Shown here piece by piece: positions 49,262 through 59,050 of a stretch of 64,000 bases of DNA. The first letter of the stretch is position 1; every line of letters begins with the position of its first letter. The translations under genes were made by a program, and so were the position numbers. Origin of the DNA: Brevibacterium ravenspurgense (GTDB taxonomy: Bacteria; Actinomycetota; Actinomycetes; Actinomycetales; Brevibacteriaceae); the NCBI RefSeq assembly GCF_001584615.1, contig NZ_LQQC01000010.1, positions 1-64,000 on the forward strand. The letters are read 5' to 3'. A model generated the notes under the pieces. The model did no database searches. It was given only the letters and a program-made list of their open reading frames with translations, and was not told the DNA's origin.

Positions 49262-50347
49262 TCAGCTTGAGCGAACGGTGAGGGACTGCGCGTAGCCGCG
49301 CAGCACCTTGTGTCCTTCGGCGTCCAGACCGAGCTCACTGAGCCTGTCGAGTGCCGCCTCGGAATCGGCGACTTCCCGCGCAATGAGCTGCTCCATGCGC
49401 TCAAGCGCACCGGAAGAGCGGATGAGGTCGGTCATCCGCGCGATGTCCTTAGCGGTTTTGCGCTCAGCGGCTAGGGCGCTGACAAACCAATCGCGCTCAC
49501 CCTCCGGAAGAGCCTCGAGGGTGTGGCCCACCAACACGGTCTTCTTGCCCTGGCGCAGATCATCGCCCGCGGGCTTGCCGGTGACCTCCGGGTCGCCGAA
49601 AACGCCGAGTTCGTCATCGCGCAGCTGAAAGGCCCGGCCCAGGGGCAGGGCGAAAGCACGCAGCGCGTCAATGACCGCCTCATCGGCTCCGGCAATCGAT
49701 GCGCCGACGGCAAAGGGCTGTTCGACGGAATACTTTGCGGTTTTGTAGGTGAGCACTTCCCAGGCGCGGTCCGTGACTTCGGCCGCCGGAACGGGGGCGT
49801 CCTGTACGTAGATGTCGAGAAACTGTCCGAACATGACGTCCCGGCGCAGGTCGTTGCGCGCCTCCAGTGCAGCCGGTGACGTCGCATCCGGCAGGCCGGT
49901 CATCGACCAGAACTCTTCTGACAGGGCCAAACAGAGGTCGCCGGCGACAATTGCCGTGGCAATTCCGAAGTGTTCGCTGTCGCCGGCAAAGCCGTCGTTC
50001 CTGTGCAGGGCTTCAAACTGCCGGTGCACCGACGGAGCGCCCCGGCGGGTGTCGGATGCATCAATCACGTCGTCGTGAATGAGAGCTGCGGCGTGCAGAA
50101 GTTCGACAGCCGCGGCGGCATTTGCGATGCCGGGGTGGGCTTCGGCGCTGCCGCCGGCAATCTCAAAGCCCCACCAGGCGGCCAGAGCGCGGATGCGCTT
50201 GCCGGAGGCCGTGAAGTCCAGAATAGGCCGCATCAGGTGTTCAGCGGACGGTGACAGCGCTGTGAAGCGGCTGGAGGTGCTGTCCAGGCCCTCGCGCAGA
50301 GCGGCATCAACCTGGCGGCGGACATCAGACGGATCTGTAAGGCTCAT
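49262..50347 (-). CDS. polyprenyl (geranylgeranyl-type) diphosphate synthase
   Basis: 361 residues of the trans-prenyltransferase family. The first Asp-rich motif is LIHDDVIDASDTRRG, the second is QLRDDELGVFGD; GKRIRALAAWW is the IPP-binding start. It elongates allylic diphosphates with IPP for menaquinone or isoprenoid lipids. Chain length is uncertain. It corresponds to IdsA2 (Rv2173) by position. Convergent with the Rv2175c-like gene, with only 22 bp between them. Confidence 0.9.
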   Translation of the reverse strand: MSLTDPSDVRRQVDAALREGLDSTSSRFTALSPSAEHLMRPILDFTASGKRIRALAAWWGFEIAGGSAEAHPGIANAAAAVELLHAAALIHDDVIDASDTRRGAPSVHRQFEALHRNDGFAGDSEHFGIATAIVAGDLCLALSEEFWSMTGLPDATSPAALEARNDLRRDVMFGQFLDIYVQDAPVPAAEVTDRAWEVLTYKTAKYSVEQPFAVGASIAGADEAVIDALRAFALPLGRAFQLRDDELGVFGDPEVTGKPAGDDLRQGKKTVLVGHTLEALPEGERDWFVSALAAERKTAKDIARMTDLIRSSGALERMEQLIAREVADSEAALDRLSELGLDAEGHKVLRGYAQSLTVRSS

Positions 50348-50444
50348 GCCCTAAGCCTAAACGGGCCGCGGCCGGGGTTGGACGCGGGATGAAACGGGCC
50401 TCTCTCCGGGTTTCTGTCCGTGTACGATGCGAACAGGGGGACGC

Positions 50445-51668
50445 ATGAGCAGAAAGCAGCTGGACCGCACGGGCGGTGATCTGACGGGCCTGGGTGATGA
50501 CGACACCGGCTGCACAATCCTCCACCTCGACATGGACGCGTTCTTCGTGTCCGTTGAACGCCTCCTCGACCCTTCGCTTATCGGCCTTCCCGTCATAGTC
50601 GGCGGTCGCAGCAACAGGGGAGTGGTGGCCTCGGCCAGCTATGAGGCCCGAGCCTACGGAGTGCACTCGGCCATGCCGATCGGCCGTGCCCTCACACTGT
50701 GCCCGAACGCGGTCGTCGTACCACCGACGAAGGGCGTCTACTCCGAGTATTCAGACCGTGTTTTTGCTGTTGTCAGCGACGTCACCCCGGACTTCAGCCG
50801 CGTCAGCGTCGATGAGGGCTACATCGATGTGTCCGGTGCGGTGCGCAGGCTTGGCAGTCCCGCGCGCATCGCCCTGCACCTGCGGCAGACGATTGCCGAA
50901 AGAACGGGCCTGCCGTCCTCCATCGGGCTGTCCCGGTCGATGGTCGTTGCCAAGATTGCGTCAGCCAGGGCCAAGCCCAACGGACAGCTGGTGGTGCCGG
51001 TGGGGAAAGAAGCTCAGTTCATGGAGTCGATGCCCGTCACAGCGCTGCCGGGGGTTGGCCGAGCCACGCACGAAACCCTGTCGCGCTACGGCATTCGCAC
51101 AATCGGCGATCTGGCCCGCCAAACACCGGCCTGGGCAGCGAAGACCCTCGGCTCGGCCGGTCCAGCACTTGTCGGCTACGCGCAGGGGCGCGACAGCCGG
51201 ACTGTGCACGACAGGGCAAAAGACCATTCGATCAGTGCGGAGAGCACATTCGACGACGACATCTACCAGCTGGAACGGCTGCGCACCGAGCTTCTCCGTC
51301 TGGCTGACAAAGTGACCGCCCGAGTGCGGGCCGAGGGGCTCGCCGCCGGCACTGTCACTCTGAAGTTCCGGTCACCCGACTTCACCACCATCACCCGGTC
51401 GGTCACCCTGCCGGCTCCGACAGATGTCACGGGCGAGGTGTACGAGGCTCTCCTCGGACCTCTCGAGGTGGCCGCGGCCAAGCGCACGGGCGCCAGGCTG
51501 CTGGGAGTGGCGGCATCGAACCTCCAACCCGTCGGGGTTGTCGGCAGGCAGGAGACCCTGGAAAGCAGCGGCAGGTCAACACGCGAATCGGACATCGCGG
51601 TCGACGAAATCCGCAAGAAGTTCGGCAAGGGAGCTATCTCTCCCGCCTCACTCCTGCGCCCGGAGTAG
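50445..51668 (+). CDS. dinB: DNA polymerase IV (Y family)
   Basis: 407 residues from ATG 50445 (AGGGGG upstream; TACGAT at 50423-50428 is a likely -10, so the ATG at 50427 lies before the transcript start). Y-family palm: HLDMDAFFVSVERLLDP, SYEARAYGVHSAMP, and catalytic SVDEGYIDVSG, then a helix-hairpin-helix (ALPGVGRATHETLSRYGIRTI) and little finger. Translesion synthesis polymerase. No SOS box was recognised. Confidence 0.92.
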   Translation: MSRKQLDRTGGDLTGLGDDDTGCTILHLDMDAFFVSVERLLDPSLIGLPVIVGGRSNRGVVASASYEARAYGVHSAMPIGRALTLCPNAVVVPPTKGVYSEYSDRVFAVVSDVTPDFSRVSVDEGYIDVSGAVRRLGSPARIALHLRQTIAERTGLPSSIGLSRSMVVAKIASARAKPNGQLVVPVGKEAQFMESMPVTALPGVGRATHETLSRYGIRTIGDLARQTPAWAAKTLGSAGPALVGYAQGRDSRTVHDRAKDHSISAESTFDDDIYQLERLRTELLRLADKVTARVRAEGLAAGTVTLKFRSPDFTTITRSVTLPAPTDVTGEVYEALLGPLEVAAAKRTGARLLGVAASNLQPVGVVGRQETLESSGRSTRESDIAVDEIRKKFGKGAISPASLLRPE

Positions 51669-51762
51669 GGACTTTTTCTCCCGCCCATGGAATTCAAAGA
51701 CTCATGTGGCACTATCATTAGTCGTATCGACTTCAGAAAGTTTTGGGCAGGAAGTTCACACC

Positions 51763-52167
51763 ATGGCTCTTTCAGATCACGAACAGCAGCTTCTCGACCA
51801 GCTTGAACAGCAGCTGCGGAGCGAAGACCCCAGCTTCGCCCAGAACATTTCGCGCCCTGCGGAGGACGCTCCCGGCCTGCGCCTTTCGCCGCGTCGCCTG
51901 GTTTTGGGCATCGTCATTCTCGTTGTGGGCCTGGCAGTCGCAATGGCCTCGCTTTTCTTCTTCAACATGCCCCTGGCGGCTGTCGGCGGCGTGGTCGGCT
52001 TCGCAGCCATGGTCTTCGGCGGCTACTACGCCGTGACCCCGGATGAAAACGCTGCGGCTTCTTCGTCCAGCACAGGATCAGCGCCCCGCAAATCAGGTGC
52101 GCCCAAGCGCCGCTCGTCCTTCATGGAGCGCATGGAAGATCGCTGGGACAAGCGCCAAGAGGGCTGA
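51763..52167 (+). CDS. DUF3040 membrane protein
   Basis: 134 residues. The N-terminal MALSDHEQQLLDQLEQQLRSEDP is the DUF3040 signature. Two transmembrane helices (about 50-68 and 72-90) and a basic C-terminus (RRSSFMERMEDRWDKRQEG) follow. It is found beside the division cluster in many actinobacteria; function unknown. RBS AGGAAG about 10 nt before the ATG. Confidence 0.88.
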   Translation: MALSDHEQQLLDQLEQQLRSEDPSFAQNISRPAEDAPGLRLSPRRLVLGIVILVVGLAVAMASLFFFNMPLAAVGGVVGFAAMVFGGYYAVTPDENAAASSSSTGSAPRKSGAPKRRSSFMERMEDRWDKRQEG

Positions 52168-52174
52168 AACGAAC

Positions 52175-52224
52175 ATAAACGCGTAAGCGGCGGTGGAGTT
52201 TTCCACCGCCGCTTACGCGTTTAT
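52175..52224. terminator. bidirectional terminator, 23-bp perfect stem
   Basis: Arms 52175-52197 and 52202-52224 with a 4-nt loop GTTT; core ACGCGTAAGCGGCGGTGG. Between the convergent DUF3040 and transglutaminase genes. Confidence 0.9.
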
Positions 52225-52232
52225 CGCCTTCT

Positions 52233-54518
52233 TCATCGGCGTCGTTCGAACACGCTTGCCGGCAGCAGCGTCTTCAGCACTCGCTGCGGACCGGACAGAC
52301 GGCCGAACAGCTCGTCGTGAACATCCGCCACCAGGCCACGGCTGTCATCTGCACTCAGCTGAACGTCCGCGTTGCCGTAGCGCTGAGCGTCCGACGCCCG
52401 TGCAGCACTCGCCAGTTCAGCCGCGCTATCAGGCGCGTACTCAGCCAGCGCGGCGGCAGCAGCCGGTGCCGTCATTGACGAGCGCAAGCCGAGCCCCGCA
52501 TCGGCGGCGGTCGCCGTGATCTCGTCCCACAGGCCTGCCGCACCCGCCCGCAGGCGGCGACGGCGCTGAACGGCACGAACAATCATCGGCAGAAGCAGCA
52601 GCGCAATGATGATCGCTGCGGCCAGAAGCAGCCAGACCCACGCCGGGATTGGGGCAGCGGCCTCAGCGGACCCTTCCGCTGTGTCATCGGATTCGTCGTC
52701 TTCTTCGCTGCCGGCGTCTTCGGTTTCTTCCGGAGTCGGTTCGGGGCTTGCAGAAGTCGGCTCTTCCGTCGGCTCATCGTCAGGTTCTTCTGACTGTCCG
52801 CCAGCAGTCGTCCAGGCGGGAATATCGCCGACCGGACCGCCGGGGGTCGGTTCGAAGCGCACCCAGCCGATGCCGTCGAAGTACAGCTCCGGCCACGCGT
52901 GAGCTTCGGCCAGAGTCACCTGATATTCGCCGTCGCCGATTTCAGAGCCTGCGGTGAAGCCCACGCCGATTCGCGTGGGAATGCCCAGGGAGCGGGTCAT
53001 CGACGCCATTGCAGCCGAGAACTGCACGCAGTAGCCCTTCTTCTGCTTCATGAAGTCCGCCAGCGCCGAACTCGATGCCGTAGTCGGCGCTTCGAGTGAA
53101 TAGGTGAAATCTCCGCCGCGGAAATACGCCTGAATGGCAGCGGCCTTCGCCCACTGCGAATCCGCGTCCTCCGTGAGTTCGCGTGCCGTGTCGGTGATGA
53201 CCGCTGGGACATCGTCAGGCAGCTGGGTGTACTTCTGGTCAGCTGAACGTCCCGCATTCTCTCCGGCGTCGTCGAGCTCTTTCGCCGTCGGCTGCAGGGA
53301 CAGGTAGTCGACCGAATAGTTCAGCCCGCGCGAAGTCACTCCGCTGCCCACAATCGTGAGCGTCTTCGGGTCGTACAGCCACTGCGGACCCGCATCATGA
53401 GTCTGCGTGGGAGCAAACGGAGCCGGCAGATACGCCTGATCAAGTGCGCCGATCGAAAACTCCGTGCTCTGCTGAACACCAGCGGGAGCCTGCGAGTGCG
53501 CATTGGACAGACCGCCGTCAGCGGTGCGCGACCGGCTGAGGGGGAACTCCGCGGGTTTCCACACTTCGCCGTCGAACTCGCTGACCGAGGTCAGGCGGAT
53601 GGGCTCTCCGGCACCCGGATCGGTCGTCGTGTAGGTGAAGACGGGGTCAGTGGAGGGGTTCTGCAGGTCGTTGCGGATGGTGAGGAACGGGTTGATGATC
53701 GTGAGATCCTCAGCGCGCTCACTGGAGTAGTGGGGTGTTGCCGTGATTGCCGGCAGGACGGTCGGCAGGCCCATGCCCAGCAGGAGCGCCAAAGCGCCCG
53801 CCAGCAGCGCGGTTCCGGGGAACCTGCGCAGGCCGTTCTTCGCCCGACCGACCACGGTGCCGCGCTGGCGCAGGGCTTCTGCGCCGGGCCGGCTTGCGGC
53901 CGTGTGCTTCTCATGGCCGGCAGTCGAGCCCACTCCGGTGTGCGCTGTGAGAACAGAGCTGGCGTACTCGGTGAGCAGCACGATGATGAAGGCCGCACTG
54001 ATGGCTGCCATGTGGACCGGCTGCGTGTGCACCGAGGCGAAGTACACGGGGAAAGCCCACACCGTCAGCAGCAGGAAGGCGGGGACCTTCGATATGCGCA
54101 GGTCCGACACCAGGCCGTCGATGATGAGCGCTAGGAACCCGAAGCCCAGAGTGAAGATGGTGATGAGGCCGCCGGTGGCCTCCAGCGGAATCTGCTTGGT
54201 CGCGACATCCTCAAAGCCGGCGCTGACAGACGACACGAGAGCCGAAATCGACGACGGGCCCGGTATGAAGCCCGCGATGAGCGAATCGGGCACGCAGATG
54301 AAGAGCACTGCAAAGCTCGCCGCGAGGAACTGCACGAGAACCGCGAGTCCGGATTCGGCCACCTTGCGGACCATGCGCGCCAGCCATCCCACCAGCAGGG
54401 TGATGCCGATGATCGAAACGACCGGCACAAGCAGTTCGAGCCCGGAGAACATGGCGGTCGTGGCATATGCGGCCAGCGACAGCGCGGCAAACAGGAGGAG
54501 AGAGCGGATCATCTGCAT
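52233..54518 (-). CDS. transglutaminase-like membrane protein (TgpA family)
   Basis: 761 residues from ATG at 54518, which has GGGAGGGG upstream and overlaps the DUF58 stop (ATGA). Five or six N-terminal helices (to about 245), an external domain with a transglutaminase core (KGYCVQFSAAMASMTRSLGIPTRIG with the Cys; AHAWPELYFDGIGWVRFEPTP with His and Asp), an acidic Thr/Glu/Pro linker, a final membrane helix and a cytoplasmic DUF4129-like tail. TgpA/DUF58/MoxR sets are common; their exact role in the envelope is not settled. Confidence 0.9.
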   Translation of the reverse strand: MQMIRSLLLFAALSLAAYATTAMFSGLELLVPVVSIIGITLLVGWLARMVRKVAESGLAVLVQFLAASFAVLFICVPDSLIAGFIPGPSSISALVSSVSAGFEDVATKQIPLEATGGLITIFTLGFGFLALIIDGLVSDLRISKVPAFLLLTVWAFPVYFASVHTQPVHMAAISAAFIIVLLTEYASSVLTAHTGVGSTAGHEKHTAASRPGAEALRQRGTVVGRAKNGLRRFPGTALLAGALALLLGMGLPTVLPAITATPHYSSERAEDLTIINPFLTIRNDLQNPSTDPVFTYTTTDPGAGEPIRLTSVSEFDGEVWKPAEFPLSRSRTADGGLSNAHSQAPAGVQQSTEFSIGALDQAYLPAPFAPTQTHDAGPQWLYDPKTLTIVGSGVTSRGLNYSVDYLSLQPTAKELDDAGENAGRSADQKYTQLPDDVPAVITDTARELTEDADSQWAKAAAIQAYFRGGDFTYSLEAPTTASSSALADFMKQKKGYCVQFSAAMASMTRSLGIPTRIGVGFTAGSEIGDGEYQVTLAEAHAWPELYFDGIGWVRFEPTPGGPVGDIPAWTTAGGQSEEPDDEPTEEPTSASPEPTPEETEDAGSEEDDESDDTAEGSAEAAAPIPAWVWLLLAAAIIIALLLLPMIVRAVQRRRRLRAGAAGLWDEITATAADAGLGLRSSMTAPAAAAALAEYAPDSAAELASAARASDAQRYGNADVQLSADDSRGLVADVHDELFGRLSGPQRVLKTLLPASVFERRR

Positions 54519-55645
54519 CAGCGACCCCTCCCTGCTGTCAGCGTCCACCGTTTGGGGACAGCGGGCTCGGTTCCAGCGGCGGGGATCTCAAGCGAATCGG
54601 CGGCCCACACGTGGGCGCGGGCCGGAACGTTCACGCTCAGGCTGCTTCGGTCGGCACACACGATGACTGTTTCGACGTTCTGCGGCAGACGCACGCCCGC
54701 GGGCACGCTTCGGCCATCAGCCTGGGAAATCGCCAGTTCTGCGTGCGGAAGATCGAGTGAACGGGCCTCGACCCGGACGTCGTCTTCTCCGCACAGCAGG
54801 CGGATGTCATAGCCGGCGGCGAAGTAGGCGCGCACGGCAGCCGCCGCGGCGGCCGCAAGCGTTTCAAACTGCGGGCTGGGCTCCGAGGCTTCGCCGTCCG
54901 CAGGTGCGGGCAGCCCGCCGTCGAGGACGACAATCGCGGTGGCGTGTTCCTCTTCTGCTTCCTGGCGGACCGCCAGTTCGCCCAGCCGGGCCGTGGTCTT
55001 CCAGTGAATATGGCGCAGATCGTCGCCGGGAGCGTATTCGCGTGTGAAGTAGTCACGTGTTCCGCGACCGCGTGACACGCGGTCACTCGAGATGCGCGAC
55101 AGGTGAGCCGACAGCGACTGCGGATAGCCGACAGGCACCTCGGCCGGTGCTGCCGCAACATCCAGTGAACCGGGAACCGACCGCATTGAGGAGGCCAGAC
55201 CAAACGGCCCGGCGACAGCGGCCGACAGCTTCTCAATCCCGGTCATCCCACGGTGAGTGGGCACGAAAACAGCCTGCACGTCCGCGTACCCTCGCGCGGG
55301 CAGGGAGCCCAAGTGCGCATCCTGATCAGGTCCGAAGCCCGGCTTCGCGTGCAGAGTGAGATCAAAGGGAAGCAGGGGAGTGGGCAGACGGTTCGCCGCG
55401 CGCACCGTGACGACGAGTTCATCGCCCACTTTGGTGATGGCGGTTCCGTCCAGGGCCGGCGCATCAGCCACCAGCTTGGCACTCAGCTGCGAACTGGTGA
55501 GCAGTGCTGCCAGCAGACTGAACACGACAAGCCCGATGAACACGATGCCCACGGGAAGCAGCCCCGGAAAGCCGAAGCGGTAGGCGGCGATGATGAGCGC
55601 TGCCCCGAGGATGACGAAAACCCAGCCGGAGGTGTTGATCCTCAT
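54518..55645 (-). CDS. DUF58 domain membrane protein
   Basis: 375 residues. Two N-terminal helices (about 8-46), then a beta-rich part and the DUF58 core, with YFTREYAPGDDLRHIHWKTTARLGEL as the family motif and a vWA-like ending. ATGA overlaps at both ends place it in a three-gene operon with moxR and tgpA. Confidence 0.9.
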   Translation of the reverse strand: MRINTSGWVFVILGAALIIAAYRFGFPGLLPVGIVFIGLVVFSLLAALLTSSQLSAKLVADAPALDGTAITKVGDELVVTVRAANRLPTPLLPFDLTLHAKPGFGPDQDAHLGSLPARGYADVQAVFVPTHRGMTGIEKLSAAVAGPFGLASSMRSVPGSLDVAAAPAEVPVGYPQSLSAHLSRISSDRVSRGRGTRDYFTREYAPGDDLRHIHWKTTARLGELAVRQEAEEEHATAIVVLDGGLPAPADGEASEPSPQFETLAAAAAAAVRAYFAAGYDIRLLCGEDDVRVEARSLDLPHAELAISQADGRSVPAGVRLPQNVETVIVCADRSSLSVNVPARAHVWAADSLEIPAAGTEPAVPKRWTLTAGRGR

Positions 55646-56604
55646 GCCGAAACAGGCACCCTCCTGATGATGTCGGCGATCAGCTGCTCGGCAACATCGG
55701 GAGCGTCGGTGTCCTGGGCGATGATGCGGTGAGAAAGGACCGGCACGGCCATTGTCTGCACGTCGTGCGGTGTGACATAGCCGCGGCCCTCGAGCACCGC
55801 GTTGGCCTGTGCTGCACGCAGCAGAGCCACTGACCCACGCGGAGAAACACCCATGCGGATCGAGGCATCGCTGCGGGTTTCGGTGACCAGGCCCACGATG
55901 TAGGTGCGCAGCTCATCGGTCGCGGGGAGAGCCGCAACCGCCTGGCGCAGTGCCGTGAGCTCTTCTGTTGTGGTCACGGCTCCAAGCTGGTCGAGTGGAT
56001 CGGGGCCCACGTGTGAGCCGAGCATCGAGACTTCGTCCGCCAGCGAGGGGTAGCCCACCGAGGTGCGCATGAGAAAACGGTCGCGCTGAGCTTCCGGCAG
56101 GGCGTAGGTGCCTTCCATTTCAATGGGGTTCTGGGTTGCCACAACCATGAACGGGTCGGGCATGAGGTACGTGGTCCCGTCGATTGTCGCCTGGGATTCG
56201 GCCATGGCCTCCAGCAGCGCTGACTGGGTTTTGGGGGAGGCGCGGTTGATTTCATCGGCGATGACGATGTTGGAGAAGATCGGGCCGGCGCGGAATTCGA
56301 ACTGGCGGGTCTCCTGGTTGAACAGGTTGACGCCCAGAACATCCGAGGGCAGCAGGTCAGGGGTGAACTGGATGCGGCGCACGCTGCCGCCGACCGAGCG
56401 GCTGAGCGCTTTGGCCAGCAGGGTTTTGCCGACGCCGGGAACGTCTTCCAGCAGCAGGTGGCCGCCCGCGAACAGAGATGTGATGGCCAGGCGAACAGTG
56501 TCGGCCTTGCCGTCGAGGACTGAGCTGACCGCGGTTGTCAGTCGCGAGGCGATTTCTCCGTAGTGCTGAATGTCTTCGGGCGCTGGTGTCGTCATGCGCT
56601 CCAT
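55642..56604 (-). CDS. MoxR-family AAA+ ATPase
   Basis: 320 residues (317 if the ATG at 56595 is used; GGAG lies just before it). Walker A GVGKTLLAKAL, Walker B VIADEINRASP, sensor 1 ATQNP and the C-terminal lid. MoxR ATPases act as chaperones with vWA/DUF58 partners, which follow here. Divergent from mraZ; the shared 333-bp spacer carries MraZ-like motifs. Confidence 0.92.
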   Translation of the reverse strand: MERMTTPAPEDIQHYGEIASRLTTAVSSVLDGKADTVRLAITSLFAGGHLLLEDVPGVGKTLLAKALSRSVGGSVRRIQFTPDLLPSDVLGVNLFNQETRQFEFRAGPIFSNIVIADEINRASPKTQSALLEAMAESQATIDGTTYLMPDPFMVVATQNPIEMEGTYALPEAQRDRFLMRTSVGYPSLADEVSMLGSHVGPDPLDQLGAVTTTEELTALRQAVAALPATDELRTYIVGLVTETRSDASIRMGVSPRGSVALLRAAQANAVLEGRGYVTPHDVQTMAVPVLSHRIIAQDTDAPDVAEQLIADIIRRVPVSA

Positions 56605-56937
56605 TCTGCCCCACAGCCGAAGGCCGCTCCACTTTTCACCCCACTTCCCTCCACCGGGTCACTCCACTTTCCTCCCCACGCGCCCCCACTTTCCTCCCTG
56701 CGGCCCTCCATAGGGGTGTTTTGGCGTGTTTTTCGTGGGTTTTCTTCTCCCGAGGTGCCTGTTGGGTGGTCTTTTCCGCGCCCCTTTGGTCTGGTCACCC
56801 CACTTTCCACCACCTCTGTGACCAGGGGAAATGCAGATTCTAGGCGGGTATTTCTTCCCTGGGGAGGACATGGTGGGGGAAAGTGGAGTATAGTGGGGCT
56901 CATCGGAGTCGAGTGGCTTCGAAAGGGGTGAGACGAC
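56605..56937. promoter_or_regulatory. moxR-mraZ intergenic control region with AAAGTGG motifs
   Basis: No gene in 333 bp. AAAGTGG occurs on the reverse strand at 56629-56635, 56664-56670, 56686-56692 and 56800-56806, and on the plus strand at 56880-56886, with a near match at 56641-56647. MraZ in several bacteria binds tandem GTGG/AAAGTG-type boxes in front of its own operon. A -10 TATAGT lies at 56889-56894, directly next to the plus-strand motif, and GAAAGGGGTG (56921-56930) is the mraZ RBS. Confidence 0.65.
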
Positions 56938-57369
56938 ATGTTCTTGGGCACGCACTTTCAGCGGCTCGATGACAAGGGTCGTCTTCTCCTGCCCGCAAAG
57001 TTTCGTGAGGAACTGGCCGGGGGCCTGGTCATCACCCGGGGTCAAGAGCGCTGCCTCACCCTGTTCTCGACCCGGGAGTTTGAAACCGTCCACGAGCAGC
57101 TTCGCGCCGCTCCCATGACGAGCAAGGACGCCAGGGACTACCTCCGCGTGTTTCTCTCCGGAGCTTCGGCCGAGCAGCCGGACAAGCAGGGGCGGTTCAC
57201 CATTCCGCAGATCCTGCGCCGGTACGCATCGCTTGACCGCGATGTCGCAGTGATCGGCATGGGAAACCGTGCTGAGATCTGGGATTCGGCTCTGTGGGAG
57301 GAATACCTCGCAGACACCGAGCAGGGATTCGCCGATCGCACCGACGAGGTGATTCCCGGAGTCTTCTGA
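56938..57369 (+). CDS. mraZ: transcriptional regulator MraZ
   Basis: 143 residues with two SpoVT/AbrB-like half domains: [23 protein letters not shown] and [20 protein letters not shown]. MraZ is the first gene of the division and wall cluster and represses or modulates it. The AAAGTGG motifs upstream are its likely sites. Confidence 0.94.
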   Translation: MFLGTHFQRLDDKGRLLLPAKFREELAGGLVITRGQERCLTLFSTREFETVHEQLRAAPMTSKDARDYLRVFLSGASAEQPDKQGRFTIPQILRRYASLDRDVAVIGMGNRAEIWDSALWEEYLADTEQGFADRTDEVIPGVF

Positions 57370-57525
57370 TTGTTGGTCCGAAGACTCCGTCCGACCGAAG
57401 ACAGGGTTTTGGAATACTTCCCCGATTCCAAAGCCGAGGGGTCCTGACACACTTCCCCGGTGCCAGGGCACGGCCGGACGGGGTCTTAGGTCCAACAGCC
57501 GCGAAGAACACGAAGGAGGAGGACA

Positions 57526-58497
57526 GTGAGCGACTACCCGCACGTACCCGTCCTCCTGGACAGGTGCGTTCAGCTGCTGACAGTCGGCATTGACGCTGCC
57601 CGCGCTGCGGGGGAGACCCCCGTTGTTGCGGACATGACGCTCGGCATGGGCGGACACTCGGAAGGCATTCTCGAATCAAGCGATGACGTGCGCGTTCTGG
57701 GCATCGACAGAGACCCCGAGGCAATAGCCATTGCCAGCAAGAGGCTCGAACGATTCGGTAAGCGCTTCACGGCGGTGCACGCGTGCGATGACGAACTCGG
57801 CGCGATTCTCGAGCAGCGCAGTGAGCGCCTGGCCGGCGTTCTCTTCGATCTGGGCGTGAGCTCGCTGCAGCTGGACGATGACGATCGCGGCTTCAGCTAT
57901 TCGCGCGCTACCGCACTCGACATGCGGATGAACGCAGAAGACACCCTGACCGCGGCAGATGTTCTCAACACCTATTCACAGGCGGAGCTGGCCCGCGTCA
58001 TCTCTGACTACGGCGAAGAGCGCTGGGCGGCCAAAATCGCATCCGTCATCGTTGAAGACCGCCAGGAAAGGCCGTGGGAAACCACCGACCAGCTGGCCGA
58101 GATGCTCCAGCGGGTCATCCCCGAACCCAAAGGCCAGCGCAAACGCTCCCACCCGGCTAAGCGCACCTTCCAGGCCCTGCGCATCGAAGTCAACGCGGAA
58201 CTCGACATTCTCCGCTCCGCACTTCCACAGGCCCTGGATGGGCTGCACGTGGGCGGAACCGCTGTCGTCGAGTCCTACCAGTCGCTCGAAGACACCATCG
58301 TCAAAAAGATCTTCCGGGCAGGAACCGTCAGCTCCGCGCCGCCGGAACTGCCCGTCGTGCCCGAACATCTGCAGCCCTGGCTGAAAGACCTCACAAGGGG
58401 AGCAGAAAAGGCCGATGCCGAAGAGATCAGCATCAACCCCCGTGCCGCGAGTGTGCGCTTGCGGGCAGTGCAGAAAACCAAGGAGAAGCCGCAATGA
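57526..58497 (+). CDS. rsmH: 16S rRNA m4C1402 methyltransferase
   Basis: 323 residues (MraW). HVPVLLDRCVQLLT at the start, SAM motif MTLGMGGHSEGIL, DLGVSSLQLDDDDRGFSY, and HPAKRTFQALRIEVNAEL are family hallmarks. GTG start with AAGGAGGAGG upstream. 156 bp separate it from mraZ, with no clear terminator. The stop overlaps the next start (ATGA). Confidence 0.95.
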   Translation: MSDYPHVPVLLDRCVQLLTVGIDAARAAGETPVVADMTLGMGGHSEGILESSDDVRVLGIDRDPEAIAIASKRLERFGKRFTAVHACDDELGAILEQRSERLAGVLFDLGVSSLQLDDDDRGFSYSRATALDMRMNAEDTLTAADVLNTYSQAELARVISDYGEERWAAKIASVIVEDRQERPWETTDQLAEMLQRVIPEPKGQRKRSHPAKRTFQALRIEVNAELDILRSALPQALDGLHVGGTAVVESYQSLEDTIVKKIFRAGTVSSAPPELPVVPEHLQPWLKDLTRGAEKADAEEISINPRAASVRLRAVQKTKEKPQ

Positions 58498-59042
58498 GCC
58501 ACGCAGTCACAACGGCCGCTCCCCAGAGCAGCCCGCGCAGACAAACAGAGCAGAACAAGCCGAAGCTCCGCCTCGTCGTACCGGAAATCGCCGAGGCCCG
58601 ATCGTCTTTTCCCCTCATCTGCATCGCCACGGTCGTTGTGGGGCTTGCACTCATCCTGGTGACCAACATCTTCATCAACCACAGCACGTACCGGGTGCAG
58701 GAGCTCACCGTCGAACGCGACCAGCTGACGGATGACCGTGACCGACTCGCCGAAGACCTTTCCTACCGGATGAGCCCGCAGAACGTTGAAGACACAGCGA
58801 AAGCTCAGGGTATGAAGCCCGCGGAATCCGTTAAGTTCATCCGCGAAGATGGCACAATAGTCGATGCGCCAAAAGGCGAGGGCAAAGCTCCCGAAGCCCA
58901 AGTTCCGGGCCCCCGCAAAGACGCCCGCGACGACATCAAGCCGAATCTGAAATCTGACGAAAAGCTGCCGGTTGTAGGCGGCAGCAGTGGGACGCTCACC
59001 CCGCCGAAACTCCAAGAGCCAAAAGAACCAGCCGACAAGTAA
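58494..59042 (+). CDS. ftsL: FtsL-like septum protein
   Basis: 182 residues. Cytoplasmic N-terminus (about 40 residues), one transmembrane helix (about 41-60), then a coiled coil (STYRVQELTVERDQLTDDRDRLAEDL) and a Pro/Lys-rich disordered tail. Size, topology and position between rsmH and ftsI fit FtsL, which acts with FtsB and FtsQ to activate septal wall synthesis. Confidence 0.85.
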   Translation: MSHAVTTAAPQSSPRRQTEQNKPKLRLVVPEIAEARSSFPLICIATVVVGLALILVTNIFINHSTYRVQELTVERDQLTDDRDRLAEDLSYRMSPQNVEDTAKAQGMKPAESVKFIREDGTIVDAPKGEGKAPEAQVPGPRKDARDDIKPNLKSDEKLPVVGGSSGTLTPPKLQEPKEPADK

Positions 59043-59050
59043 GGAAGAGT

